DNA of 64,000 bases from Falsiroseomonas sp050563535. Its GTDB lineage: Bacteria; Pseudomonadota; Alphaproteobacteria; Acetobacterales; Acetobacteraceae. The stretch covers positions 254,161 to 318,160 of the forward strand of contig NZ_JBNXUO010000002.1 in NCBI RefSeq assembly GCF_050563535.1, given 5' to 3'. Of the stretch, positions 24,489 through 33,241 are shown piece by piece. Below the pieces are notes generated by a model. The model worked only from the letters and a program-made list of their open reading frames with translations. It was not told the DNA's origin and did no database searches. Position numbers and translations under genes: made by a program. The first letter of the stretch is position 1. Each line of letters opens with the position of its first letter.

Positions 24489-24650
24489 ATGAACGCGCTG
24501 CCCCGGGGCTTCGTCGGCTTCGTCTCCGACCATCGGTTCCGCATCGTGCTCGGCGCCTGCGTGCTGGTGCTTGGGCTGATGGTGGTCGTCATCCACGCCA
24601 CCATCGGCCTCGGCCCGCCCTGGGGCACGGCGGTGCCGACGCCCGCATAG
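24489..24650 (+). CDS. Small single-pass membrane protein
   Basis: 53 residues from ATG 24489, with AGGAG 8-9 bases upstream (an ATG at 24447 would add 14 residues without a ribosome site). One transmembrane helix, residues 19-38 (IVLGACVLVLGLMVVVIHAT), then a short Pro/Gly tail. Function unknown; probably co-transcribed with the sigma gene. Confidence 0.5.
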   Translation: MNALPRGFVGFVSDHRFRIVLGACVLVLGLMVVVIHATIGLGPPWGTAVPTPA

Positions 24651-24726
24651 GGCGCCGGCGGCCGGGATGGCCCTGTGCGGCACCGCGCTGCGCGCTTCGG
24701 CGCGCGCCGCGTGGTCCCGCCCTCGC

Positions 24727-25539
24727 TCAGCCCGCGCCGGGCCCGCCGATCTGCCGCGGTGCCCCGGCGGGCTGGCGGCCGCGCAGGGCCGCAAGACGTT
24801 CGGAAAGGCCCGTCGGCGCGGGCGGCGCGCCGGAAGCCGCCTGCATCGCGGCCGCGATGTTCGGGTCGTCGCGCTCCGGCTGCGTCGGCTGCAGCAGCCG
24901 CGCCTTCGCATTCGCCGCCTCCGCCTCGGCCAGGTTGCGAGCCGCGTTGTCCTGCATCGCCTTCAGCGCGACGCTGAGCCCGCTGGTCGCGCCGGAAAGG
25001 CCCGCGGCCTGGCGGGCAGCCTCGGCGCGGCGGGCCGCGATGTCGCGCTGCTGCTCGGCCCGGCCCATGTCGCGTTGCGCGCGGGCCAGCTCGTCACGCG
25101 CGGATTTCAGCTTCTGGCCGGCCTGGGCATAGGTCTCCTCCAGCATGCGGAGGAATTCCTCGGCATCCGTCGCATCCTGCCTCTCCCGCTCCACCTCCGG
25201 CGCCATCTGCTCCAGCATGCCGACGAGGGTGGCGAGGCTGCGTTCGAGCCCGGCCTTGCGCGCCGCGTCGCCCTCCGCGGCCATGCCGCGCTCCAGCTGC
25301 TCGGCCGCGGCCATGCGCTGCGCCGAAAGCGCCTGGATCGCCTCGGCCTCCCGCCTCTCGCGGTCATAGGCCATCCGTGCCTCGGCCACCTGCCGGCCGA
25401 GCTGGTCCAGGTGCTGCTCCATGGTGCGCAGCTCCGCCTCGGTGGCGGATTTGGGGTCCCAGCGCACGATCGCCTCGACCGCCTGGGTGACGGCCTGGTC
25501 GGTCTTCACGCCGACGAGGTTGCGGATGAAAGCCAGCAT
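24727..25539 (-). CDS. PspA/IM30 family protein (YjfJ-like)
   Basis: 270 residues, almost entirely long coiled-coil helices after a short N-terminal amphipathic helix (MLAFIRNLVGVK), the layout of PspA/IM30 membrane-binding proteins. The C-terminus is Pro/Ala/Gly-rich. Last of three minus-strand genes with DUF350 and DUF2491 proteins, matching E. coli yjfJ in gene context. Likely peripheral to the inner membrane in envelope maintenance. Confidence 0.82.
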   Translation of the reverse strand: MLAFIRNLVGVKTDQAVTQAVEAIVRWDPKSATEAELRTMEQHLDQLGRQVAEARMAYDRERREAEAIQALSAQRMAAAEQLERGMAAEGDAARKAGLERSLATLVGMLEQMAPEVERERQDATDAEEFLRMLEETYAQAGQKLKSARDELARAQRDMGRAEQQRDIAARRAEAARQAAGLSGATSGLSVALKAMQDNAARNLAEAEAANAKARLLQPTQPERDDPNIAAAMQAASGAPPAPTGLSERLAALRGRQPAGAPRQIGGPGAG

Positions 25540-25569
25540 GGGATCGTCTCCGTCCGTTGGGATGAGGGG

Positions 25570-25983
25570 TCAGCCGGCCATCGCGCCGGCGTTCAGCAGC
25601 GCGACCGCGAGCTGGACGCCGACGAGAACGCAGGCGGCGGCGGGGTTGTCCGCCTCGATCATCCCGCGCAGCCCCGGGATCAGGCGCGAGGCGACGATGA
25701 AGGCGAGCAGCTGGAGGGCGAGCGCCACGAGCCCCCAGAGCAGGATGTCGAGCGTGACGAGGCTGCTGGCGAGCGTCGCGGCGAGCGGGATGGCGATGGC
25801 CACCAGCGTGCCCGCCAGCGCGATGCCGGCCGCGACGTTGCCGGCACGCACGAGGCGGAATTCGTGGAACGGCGTCAGCAGCATGTAGAGCGCGACGCCG
25901 AGCCCGTGCAGCGCCAGCGTCACCGCGAACTGCAGCAGCAGCACCGGCAGGCCCGTGGTCAGCGTCTCGACGATGGTGTCCAT
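25570..25983 (-). CDS. DUF350 membrane protein (YjfL-like)
   Basis: 137 residues with four transmembrane helices (about 13-35, 48-70, 80-100, 112-132). It contains the DUF350 pattern of two similar halves, with AGNVAAGIALAGTLVAIAIP in the first and EADNPAAACVLVGVQLAVAL in the second. Function unknown. Confidence 0.87.
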   Translation of the reverse strand: MDTIVETLTTGLPVLLLQFAVTLALHGLGVALYMLLTPFHEFRLVRAGNVAAGIALAGTLVAIAIPLAATLASSLVTLDILLWGLVALALQLLAFIVASRLIPGLRGMIEADNPAAACVLVGVQLAVALLNAGAMAG

Positions 25984-26013
25984 GGGTCGTGTCCTCGGGT
26001 GTCGGTGGCCGCG

Positions 26014-27756
26014 TCAGGCGAGGGAGAGGGCGGCGGGGTTGATGTCGATGCCGGCATGGATCTCGACCCAGGCCTGGCCCGGCGCCTCGACCGCGGCGAC
26101 GAGGATGTATTCGGTCTCCGGCGCCGGCGCGGGCGCGCCGGTGGGGGCGGCGTAGAGCATCGCCTGGCTGCGGACCCGGCGCGTGCCGCCCAGGCCCTCG
26201 ATCGTCTCCGTCAGCTCGCGCGGCGCGATGCGCGTCTCGCCGGGCGCCCAGGCCCGGGCATAGACCTTGCCGTCCTTCGTCTGGAACTCGGGCCAGCCGA
26301 TCAGGCCCTCCTCGCGGTTCAGCCAGACATCCCATTCGGCGTCGTCGGCGGGCGTCACCTCGTCGATCAGGCCGAAGAACCGGCATTCGTCGGGGCGTCC
26401 CTCCGCATCCAGGTGCAGCTGGAACATGCTGCGCCCATCGGGCAGGCGAAGCCGGATGAGGCCGGCGGCCCCGCCCTCCACGCGGCCGACCTCCTGCACG
26501 TTCACCAGCAGGTTGCCGCCGCCGCCCTCGGGCGCCGGCACCTTGGTGACGCCGGCGGCCAGGATGAAGGGCGTCGGGTCCGCCCCGATCGTCATGCCGA
26601 CGCGGAACAGCGACGGCGCATAGCCTTCGCCGGACAGCTTGTGGCGCAGCATCGCGCCGGCGGAGCCGAGGGGGCTGCCCGGGGGCATCATGCGTCCGTC
26701 TCCCTGTGCCGGGGTGCCGCCCGGCGCGGCCAGGCGCCGGCGCCGCCAGGCGAGGAAGACGAGGCCGGCGCCGCCAATCAGCGCGACCGGCCACAGCCCG
26801 ATCCCGCCTTCCTCCGTGGCGCCGGTCCCGGGCGTACGGACATCGCCGCGTGGCGCGATCGCGACCTCCGCCGGGACACCCGGGGGCAGGTAGTCCGGGT
26901 CGGGCACCGCATCGGGCTGCCGCGCGAGATCCGCGTCCAACTGGTCCAGCCGGCGGCGGAGATCGGCGTTGTCGCGGGCGAGCCGGTCGGCCTCGGCGCG
27001 CCATTCCCTCAGGCCGGGGTCGTCGCGGTGGTTGCGGAAGAAGTCGATGGACCCCGCCCGGCCGAGATTGTCCAGCAGGAACCACAGGAAGATCCCGTCC
27101 CAGATCCCGAAGTTGCGGCGCGCGCCGAGGATGCCGCCCGAGGGCTGCCAGCCCCGGTCGCGGTACCAGTCCGGCCGCGGGGGACGGCCCGCGCCGGGCG
27201 CCGTCTCGTAGCCGCGGCGCGGGAAGGGCAGGCCCCAGCCGCCGCCCGGCGCGGGGGAGGGCGCCGGCACCGGTGGGCGGGCGGCCGCCTCGGCCTGCCT
27301 GCGGGCGGCGTCCTGGCGCTCGCGCCAGCGCGCCAGCGCGCCGGCCGATTCCTCGCGCGAATAGCCGCGGTCGCCGGCCGAGGAGCGCGGGGCGGAGGGC
27401 ACCACCACCGAGGGGCGGCGCGCCGGCGCCGGGGTTTCCAGCCGCGGCCGGCCATAGCCGCCGCTGGTGGAGGGCGTGCGCGGCGTGACCCGCGGCCCGG
27501 CCGTGGAGGGCGTGCGCCCGTAGCCGCCGGAGGAACGCGGCCGTGAATAGCCGCCGCTCGACCGTGCCTGGGCCGCTGCCTCGGTGGCGACGAAGGCGGT
27601 GCCGACCAGTGCGGCGGGAAGGCCCGCCGGCACGGACCAGAGCAGGAGGAAGGCGATCAGCCCCGCGCGCAGACCCGCCCGCCCGCGCCCATGAGGGCGC
27701 GGCCGCGGGCCGGTCACGGCGTTCCCCTTCCCATCCGCCGCCGCGCCTTCGCCCAT
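26014..27756 (-). CDS. DUF2491 (YjfK-like) protein fused to a membrane-anchored N-terminal region
   Basis: 580 residues from ATG 27756. An N-terminal hydrophobic segment (residues 29-58), then low-complexity Ser/Gly/Tyr/Arg repeats (SSGGYSRPRSSGGYGR), an aromatic segment (NFGIWDGIFLWFLLDNLG), a coiled stretch (ADRLARDNADLRRRLDQLDA), and one more helix (GLWPVALIGGAGLVFLAW). The last 220 residues are a DUF2491 domain (LFRVGMTIGADPTPFILAA, FQLHLDAEGRPDECRFFGLI). E. coli YjfK has only the DUF2491 part. It probably anchors the PspA/DUF350 partners at the membrane. Confidence 0.82.
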   Translation of the reverse strand: MGEGAAADGKGNAVTGPRPRPHGRGRAGLRAGLIAFLLLWSVPAGLPAALVGTAFVATEAAAQARSSGGYSRPRSSGGYGRTPSTAGPRVTPRTPSTSGGYGRPRLETPAPARRPSVVVPSAPRSSAGDRGYSREESAGALARWRERQDAARRQAEAAARPPVPAPSPAPGGGWGLPFPRRGYETAPGAGRPPRPDWYRDRGWQPSGGILGARRNFGIWDGIFLWFLLDNLGRAGSIDFFRNHRDDPGLREWRAEADRLARDNADLRRRLDQLDADLARQPDAVPDPDYLPPGVPAEVAIAPRGDVRTPGTGATEEGGIGLWPVALIGGAGLVFLAWRRRRLAAPGGTPAQGDGRMMPPGSPLGSAGAMLRHKLSGEGYAPSLFRVGMTIGADPTPFILAAGVTKVPAPEGGGGNLLVNVQEVGRVEGGAAGLIRLRLPDGRSMFQLHLDAEGRPDECRFFGLIDEVTPADDAEWDVWLNREEGLIGWPEFQTKDGKVYARAWAPGETRIAPRELTETIEGLGGTRRVRSQAMLYAAPTGAPAPAPETEYILVAAVEAPGQAWVEIHAGIDINPAALSLA

Positions 27757-27871
27757 CGCCTCCGGTCCGTCATCGGGACATCGACAGCCCGGACGCAGGG
27801 ACGCGCGCGAAGTTCACGATCCCGGTCATTGTGAAGCCGGCGGATGTGCCGTGCAGACGGCATCGCGGTGG

Positions 27872-28240
27872 CTACAGCGTCAGCGCCTCGGCCTCCCACG
27901 CGCCGCGCGCGAACTCGGCCAGTTCGAAGGCGCCGCTGTCGGACCAGAGCACGCGCAGCACCCGCGCCCCCCCGTGCCAGAGGTCGAGCCCATAGGCGAG
28001 GTCGGGCAGTCCCCGCTGCTGCGACAGCGCGTGCCGGTATCCGGGCGAGGCCGCGTCCCCGGGCGCGAGGTCGTTGAAGGGCGTCCAGTGCTCGATCCTC
28101 CATTCGCCGCGCCGCAGCACCACCAGCCGCACGGCGTCGCGCTGCACCTCGATCGTGCCTTGCTGCCGCACCAGGGGGACCAGGTGGTCGCGGATGGCGA
28201 GCGCCGGTTCGGCGCTGGACGGAACGAGTGTCAGGGTCAC
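27872..28240 (-). CDS. Hypothetical protein
   Basis: 122 residues from GTG 28240, chosen because GGAGA lies at proper distance upstream; an ATG at 28315 would extend it by 25 residues without a ribosome site. Compact alpha/beta-looking protein (IEVQRDAVRLVVLRRGEWRI, YGLDLWHGGARVLRVLWSDS). No recognised domain and no signal peptide. Confidence 0.55.
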   Translation of the reverse strand: MTLTLVPSSAEPALAIRDHLVPLVRQQGTIEVQRDAVRLVVLRRGEWRIEHWTPFNDLAPGDAASPGYRHALSQQRGLPDLAYGLDLWHGGARVLRVLWSDSGAFELAEFARGAWEAEALTL

Positions 28241-28415
28241 CTGCGTCTCCGCTGCGGGTTGTCGTGGCGGGCCGGGGCGGTGCCCCCCGCCGGCAGGCAA
28301 CGCCCGCCGGCCCATGTCGATCCCGCGGGCGCCACCGGCGCCTGAACCACGGAGGCAAAAGGGTCCGGGCGGACAGCCAGTCTCCCGGATCAGGAGCAGA
28401 AGCGCGTCCCGCGCC

Positions 28416-29558
28416 TCAGGCGCGACGGTGGTCGAGGAAGAAGCGCAGCATGGCGCGGGATGCGTCGGGGCCGCGCGGGTCGGTGTAGCTGCCCGCGGGG
28501 CTGCCACCCGACCAGGCATGGCCGCCGCCCTGCACCAGCCATTGCTCGAGCAGCACCCGCCCATCGGCATCCCGGTGCAGCGTGCGGCGCCAGGCATGGC
28601 CGCCCGGCTGCCGGCCCGTCTCCTCCTCGCGCCGCAGCCCGGCGGCCCCGGACTGGGCGATGACCTGGTCGCCATTGACCGGGTGGACCGTCGTGTCGCG
28701 GTCGGCGTGGAAGACGATGGTCGGCACCACGCGCCCGCCCGGCGCGGCCGGTGCCGCCGCCCCCTGGCGCATCGCCGCGAAGGCCGAGGGGATGTCGCGC
28801 GCCGCGCCGCAGGCCAGGCCCGAATGCACGCCCACCGCGGCATAGAGGTCCGGATAGGCCATGCCCATGATCGCCGCCTTGGCGCCGCCGGCCGACAGCC
28901 CCGCGACGTAGACGCGCCGCCCATCCGCCCCGTGGTCGCGGATCACCTGCCGGGTGATGCCGGCGATCAGCGCAGGCTCCCCGCCGTCGCGGCGCTGATC
29001 ATCGGGGTTGAACCAGTTCCAGCATCGCTGGGCGTTGGCGGCCTGGGACTGCGCGGGCCAGGCCACCAGCAGGCCGTGCTCCTCGGCGAGGGCGTTCATG
29101 CGCGTGCCGGCCGCGAAATCCTCCGGCGTCTGGGTGCAGCCATGCAGCATCACCAGCAGCGGCGGCGCCGCGCCGGCCGGCAGCGCCGCCGGGATGTAGA
29201 GCCGGTAGTCGCGGCGGCCGCCGCCCTGCACCGCGTGGGACCCGGCGAGGAAGCGCGCGCCCGGGGGCAGCGGGTCCGGCACCCGCATGCCCGGCGCCGG
29301 GCGCGGCGCATGGGCGCCGATGCGCCCGAGCGCGGCCCGCAGCGCCTCCGGCAGGGCGGTGCCCGCCGGGGCGACGGGTTCGCCGGTGGCAGGATCGACA
29401 TCGACGATGCGCGACGCCCGCGACGGCGCGGGTTGCCGTGGCGGCGCGGCCGGCGCCTGGCCGAGCGCCCGCCGGATTAGGGCGGTCGCCTCGGCAAGCC
29501 GGCCCTGGCGGGTCAGCCGGGCGGCTTCGGTCATCTCGGCATTCGGGAAGGGGGACAT
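28416..29558 (-). CDS. PHB depolymerase-family esterase
   Basis: 380 residues. N-terminal 80 residues are a short helical, Pro-rich region; the rest is an alpha/beta hydrolase of the polyhydroxybutyrate-depolymerase/feruloyl-esterase family: LLVMLHGCTQTPEDFAAGT (oxyanion region), nucleophile Ser222 in GLSAGG, acid in FHADRDTTVHP and catalytic His in GGGHAWSGG. No signal peptide, so it is likely an intracellular oligomer hydrolase or general esterase. The following gene codes for a DNA-binding protein. Confidence 0.88.
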   Translation of the reverse strand: MSPFPNAEMTEAARLTRQGRLAEATALIRRALGQAPAAPPRQPAPSRASRIVDVDPATGEPVAPAGTALPEALRAALGRIGAHAPRPAPGMRVPDPLPPGARFLAGSHAVQGGGRRDYRLYIPAALPAGAAPPLLVMLHGCTQTPEDFAAGTRMNALAEEHGLLVAWPAQSQAANAQRCWNWFNPDDQRRDGGEPALIAGITRQVIRDHGADGRRVYVAGLSAGGAKAAIMGMAYPDLYAAVGVHSGLACGAARDIPSAFAAMRQGAAAPAAPGGRVVPTIVFHADRDTTVHPVNGDQVIAQSGAAGLRREEETGRQPGGHAWRRTLHRDADGRVLLEQWLVQGGGHAWSGGSPAGSYTDPRGPDASRAMLRFFLDHRRA

Positions 29559-29646
29559 GGGGGTCTTTCGAAGGCCGTCCTCGCCCGGTCGCCCCGGGTC
29601 TCGGGGCGTCGGGCGGGTCGGCGGGGAAGGGGGCTGCGCGGCGGCG

Positions 29647-30066
29647 TCAGCGCATGCGGTCGGCCAGCGCGGCCTTCACCGCGGCGCTCGCCTGGAGGGC
29701 GCCGAGCACCGTGACCGAGGCGATCGCCGCGCGGGCGAGTTCGGGCGTCACGTCGGCGGCGATGCTGGCGAGGCCGAGCACGCGGATGTCGAGCATCCGC
29801 CCCGCCGCGCGCGCGGCCTCCAGGTCCTCGCGCCCGTAGTGCCGCAGCCCGACATCGAGGCTCCGGCGCGCGGTGGATTGCCGCGTCGACTCGGCATGGC
29901 GCTCGACCTGGTTGCGGATGGCGGTTCGGATGAAGTCGGTGCGGTTCGAATAGAAGCCGTCCTGCACGAGCAGGTCGATATGGCCGAGATCGACATGGCC
30001 GAGGTTGATCGTGATCTTCTCGGCTTCCGGCGCCCTGGGCCGCAACTCCCGGATATTCTCGCCCAT
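29647..30066 (-). CDS. Ribbon-helix-helix (CopG-like) regulator
   Basis: 139 residues. ITINLGHVDLGHIDLLVQDG, then YSNRTDFIRTAIRNQVERHA forms the beta-strand/helix-helix motif of RHH regulators, with S-N-R-T-D-F-I-R-T-A-I-R being typical. The C-terminal part is Ala-rich helical. It lies 88 bases upstream of the esterase on the same strand and probably regulates it or itself; no toxin partner is visible. Confidence 0.8.
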   Translation of the reverse strand: MGENIRELRPRAPEAEKITINLGHVDLGHIDLLVQDGFYSNRTDFIRTAIRNQVERHAESTRQSTARRSLDVGLRHYGREDLEAARAAGRMLDIRVLGLASIAADVTPELARAAIASVTVLGALQASAAVKAALADRMR

Positions 30067-30167
30067 CCAACTGCCATCCCCTCACCATCCATGTGGATGG
30101 TGTATAAGCTGGAGGTTCGGATGGCCAGGGGCGCCGACGGCTTCGTGATCGCTCGTGCCGGGCCGGT

Positions 30168-30545
30168 TCAGTCGCCGGGCGTCGTCACGCCCGGCCGGGG
30201 TTCGGGTGCCGGCGGCACGTCCGGATTGCCCTCCTGACGGTCGCGGTAGAGCGCGGCGCGCGCCAGCAGCATCAGCGTGACGGGGGTGGTGACCACCATG
30301 AAGGCCGCGATCAGGATCTCGTGCAGCACGAAGCGGGATTGCTGCACCGAGAAGAACAGCATCGAGGCCAGCAGCACGGCGCCGATGCCGAGGGTGGTGC
30401 CGAGGGTGGGGGCGTGCATGCGTTCGTGGAAGCTCCGCAGCCGCAGCAGCCCGACCGAGCCCACCAGCGCCAGCCCCGCGCCCGCCAGCAGCAGGGCTGC
30501 GACCGGAAGCGCCGCCCAGGCGGGGAGGTCCGCGCCCGCCGTCAC
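30168..30545 (-). CDS. mnhG: Monovalent cation/H+ antiporter subunit G
   Basis: 125 residues, three transmembrane helices. MnhG motif: GSVGLLRLRSFHERMHAPTL, GTTLGIGAVLLASML, then VTTPVTLMLLARAALYRD. Last gene of the Mrp operon, overlapping mnhF by four bases. Confidence 0.93.
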   Translation of the reverse strand: MTAGADLPAWAALPVAALLLAGAGLALVGSVGLLRLRSFHERMHAPTLGTTLGIGAVLLASMLFFSVQQSRFVLHEILIAAFMVVTTPVTLMLLARAALYRDRQEGNPDVPPAPEPRPGVTTPGD

Positions 30546-30823
30546 TCGATGACCTCGCCGCGCATCAGGAACTTCGACAGCGCCGCCGTGGCGACGAAGC
30601 CGAGCAGCGTCATCAGCAGCGCCGCCTCGAAGTAGTGGGTGCTGCCGGTGCGGATGCCGAAGACCAACAGCAGCATCGCCGCGTTGACGTAGAGCGCATC
30701 GAGCGCGAGGACGCGGTCCTGCGCGCGCGGCCCGCGCAGCACGCGCCAGCCCGCGCAGCCCATCGCCGCCGCCAGCAGCAGTTGCGCCACCAGCACGGCG
30801 CCGCCGAGCAGCGCCGCGGTCAT
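30542..30823 (-). CDS. mnhF: Monovalent cation/H+ antiporter subunit F
   Basis: 93 residues from ATG 30823 (ATGA overlap with mnhE). GPRAQDRVLALDALYVNAAM and FEAALLMTLLGFVATAALSK fit MnhF/MrpF: three helices with the conserved Asp in D-R-V-L-A-L-D. Confidence 0.92.
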   Translation of the reverse strand: MTAALLGGAVLVAQLLLAAAMGCAGWRVLRGPRAQDRVLALDALYVNAAMLLLVFGIRTGSTHYFEAALLMTLLGFVATAALSKFLMRGEVIE

Positions 30824-31308
30824 TCGAAGATCTCCATCAGCCGCCGCTCCCATTTCTCCTTGACGATGCGGACCCACTCCTCCTCGTCCACCAGGTCGAG
30901 CACATGCAGCAGCATGGTGCGCGCACTGGCGTCGTAGTCCACCCAGACCGTGCCCGGGGTTGCGGTCAGGATGCAGGCCAGCGCGGCCAGCCCGTGCGGG
31001 CTGCGCAGGTCGAGCGGGATGCGGACGAAGCCCGACCGCCGCCCAGCGGTGGCGGGCCCCAGGATGATCCGCGACACGGCGAGGTTGGACCGCAGCACCT
31101 CCGCCAGCACGTCCCGCAGCAGGCCGGGGATGACGGCAAGCCGGCGCAGCCTTGCCCCCGGCAGGCGCAGCGCCGCCGCCGCGCCGCCCCCCGCGAGGGC
31201 GAGCACGGCGCCGAGCAGCAGCGAGGCGGGCGATGCGCCGGTCTGCAGCAGCAGCCAGAGCAGCAGCAGCGACAGCGCCAGGACCGGATAGGGCAGCCAC
31301 CGGGTCAT
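30820..31308 (-). CDS. mnhE: Monovalent cation/H+ antiporter subunit E
   Basis: 162 residues. N-terminal helices, then VLRSNLAVSRIILGP, LRSPHGLAALACILTATPGT and VWVDYDASARTMLLHVLDLV, the MnhE signature. ATGA overlaps join it to both neighbours. Confidence 0.92.
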   Translation of the reverse strand: MTRWLPYPVLALSLLLLWLLLQTGASPASLLLGAVLALAGGGAAAALRLPGARLRRLAVIPGLLRDVLAEVLRSNLAVSRIILGPATAGRRSGFVRIPLDLRSPHGLAALACILTATPGTVWVDYDASARTMLLHVLDLVDEEEWVRIVKEKWERRLMEIFE

Positions 31309-32900
31309 CGCGCGTACCCCGCCGCCTCGGGCACGTCCATCACGCCGCGCAGGTAGCCGGCCGGGGCGTGCAGCGCCTCGGCCGCCGCCAGCATGTAGTC
31401 CATCGCCGGCCCGGCGCCGACCGCCAGCCCGGCGCAGAGTGCGAGCAGCAGGGCGACGGGCGCGATCTCCACCAGCGCCACGCGCGGCGCACGGGCGGCG
31501 GGCGCCGCCCAGAACACCTCGATCCCCGCCCGCACCATGGCGATGACGGTCGCGAGGCCGGAGAGCACCAGCGCCGCCACGACCAGCCAGGTCGTGCCTG
31601 GCGCCTCCGCCCCGCCCGTGCCGAGCAGCGGCGCGAGGATGGCGAATTTCGCGAGGAAGCCGGACAGCGGCGGCAGCCCCGCCAGCAGCAGCGCCGACGC
31701 CAGGAAGCCGAGGCCGAGGATCGCGACCGTGCCGGGGAAGGCGACGCCGGCTTCCTCCGCCTCCGCCTCATCGCCGCCCGCGAAGGCCTCGCGCGTCACG
31801 GCCAGCACGTCGGCCCCCACCTCGCGCCCACGCTCGACCAGCTCGATCAGCAGGAAGAAGGCGCCGATCGCGAGGACGGAGCTCGCCATGTAGAACAGCG
31901 CGCCGCCGGTCACCGCCGCCTGCCCGGCGCCGATCGCGGTGAGCAGCGTGCCGGAGGAGACCAGCACGCTCGCCCCCGCCAGCCGCGGCAGGTCCTGCGT
32001 GCCGAGCGCGGCGACCGACCCGAAGGCGATGGTCAGCAGCCCGCCCGCCAGAAGCGCCTCGGCCCCGAAGCCGGCCGAGGCCCCGCCCTCCGCGCCGAAC
32101 AGCAGCAGCCAGACGCGCAGCACGGCATAGACGCCGACCTTGCTGAGGACCGAGAGGATCGCCGCCGCCGGCGCGGCCGCCGCGGCATAGCTGCCCTGCA
32201 GCCAGAAGCCGAGCGGCCATATCGCCGCCTTGACCAGGAACGCCACCCCCATCACGGCCAGCCCCGCTTCCAGCAGGGCGCGGTCGGCGGCCGCCACGCC
32301 GCGCATCCGCGCCGCCAGGTCGGCCATGTTGAGCGTGCCCGCGATGCCATAGACGACGCTGACGCCGATCAGGAACAGCAGCGACGCGACGAGGTTGACG
32401 ACGATGTAGTGCAGCCCCGCCCGCACCCGCGCCGTGCCGGTCCCGTGCAGCGCCATCCCGTAGGACGCGGCGAGCATCACCTCGAAGAAGACGAACAGGT
32501 TGAACAGGTCGCCGGTCAGGAAGGCGCCGTTCAGCCCCATGAGCTGGAATTGCAGCAGCGGATGGAAATGCGCCCCCGCCCGGTGCCACCGCGCCAGGGA
32601 GAACAGCAGCGCCGCGAGTCCGACCGCCGCCACCAGCACCAGCATGAGCGCCGAGAGCCGGTCCAGCACCAGCACGATCCCGAACCGCGCCGGCCAGTCG
32701 CCGAGGCGATAGACCCGCACGTCCGGCACGTCCGCCGCGAGCAGCAGCGCGACCGCCAGCGCCGCCAGCAGCAGCGCCGAGCCGAGGCCGAGCGCGACCG
32801 TCGCCCCCCGCCAACGGTCCCCCGCCAGGACCATCGCCGCGCCCGCCAGCATCGGCACGACGATGGGCGCGATCACCAGGTGGTCGGCCCAGCCGGTCAC
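31305..32900 (-). CDS. mnhD: Monovalent cation/H+ antiporter subunit D
   Basis: 531 residues from GTG 32900 (GTGA overlap with mnhC). A proton-pumping NuoN/MnhD-type antiporter with about 14 helices; conserved charged sites include the Glu in FVFFEVMLAASYGMA, the Lys in AFLVKAAIWPLGFWL and the Lys in LSVLSKVGVYAVLRV. It moves protons against Na+ or K+ with MnhA. Confidence 0.93.
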   Translation of the reverse strand: MTGWADHLVIAPIVVPMLAGAAMVLAGDRWRGATVALGLGSALLLAALAVALLLAADVPDVRVYRLGDWPARFGIVLVLDRLSALMLVLVAAVGLAALLFSLARWHRAGAHFHPLLQFQLMGLNGAFLTGDLFNLFVFFEVMLAASYGMALHGTGTARVRAGLHYIVVNLVASLLFLIGVSVVYGIAGTLNMADLAARMRGVAAADRALLEAGLAVMGVAFLVKAAIWPLGFWLQGSYAAAAAPAAAILSVLSKVGVYAVLRVWLLLFGAEGGASAGFGAEALLAGGLLTIAFGSVAALGTQDLPRLAGASVLVSSGTLLTAIGAGQAAVTGGALFYMASSVLAIGAFFLLIELVERGREVGADVLAVTREAFAGGDEAEAEEAGVAFPGTVAILGLGFLASALLLAGLPPLSGFLAKFAILAPLLGTGGAEAPGTTWLVVAALVLSGLATVIAMVRAGIEVFWAAPAARAPRVALVEIAPVALLLALCAGLAVGAGPAMDYMLAAAEALHAPAGYLRGVMDVPEAAGYAR

Positions 32901-33241
32901 CGCCCGCGCTCCCGCCCGTCGACATGGTCGGTCCCGGTCAGGCCGCGCGCGGCCAGCAGCACCACCAGCAGCAGCGCCGTCGTGGCGAAGCCGATGACGA
33001 TGGCCGTCAGCACCAGGGCCTGCGGAAGCGGGTCGGCATGGGTCGCCAGCGAGCCGGCCTCGCCGCGTTCCAGGATGGCGGCGGCGCCGGTCCGCAGCCC
33101 GCCGGTCGAAAAGATGAACAGGTTCACCGCATAGGACAGCAGCGACAGCCCGATGATGACCTGGAAGGTGCGCGGCCGCAGCAGCAGCCACACGCCGGAC
33201 CCGGCGAGCACGCCGATCGCGGCCGACAGGATCAGTTCCAT
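32897..33241 (-). CDS. mnhC: Monovalent cation/H+ antiporter subunit C
   Basis: 114 residues, three helices, NuoK-like: GVWLLLRPRTFQVIIGLSLL, SYAVNLFIFSTGGLRTGA, DPLPQALVLTAIVIGFATTA. The start shares one base with the mnhA stop (TGATG). Confidence 0.93.
   Translation of the reverse strand: MELILSAAIGVLAGSGVWLLLRPRTFQVIIGLSLLSYAVNLFIFSTGGLRTGAAAILERGEAGSLATHADPLPQALVLTAIVIGFATTALLLVVLLAARGLTGTDHVDGRERGR

Noticed and set aside
29647..30066. Antitoxin of a toxin-antitoxin pair
   Set aside because: The protein is longer than typical RHH antitoxins and no RelE/ParE-like gene is adjacent.
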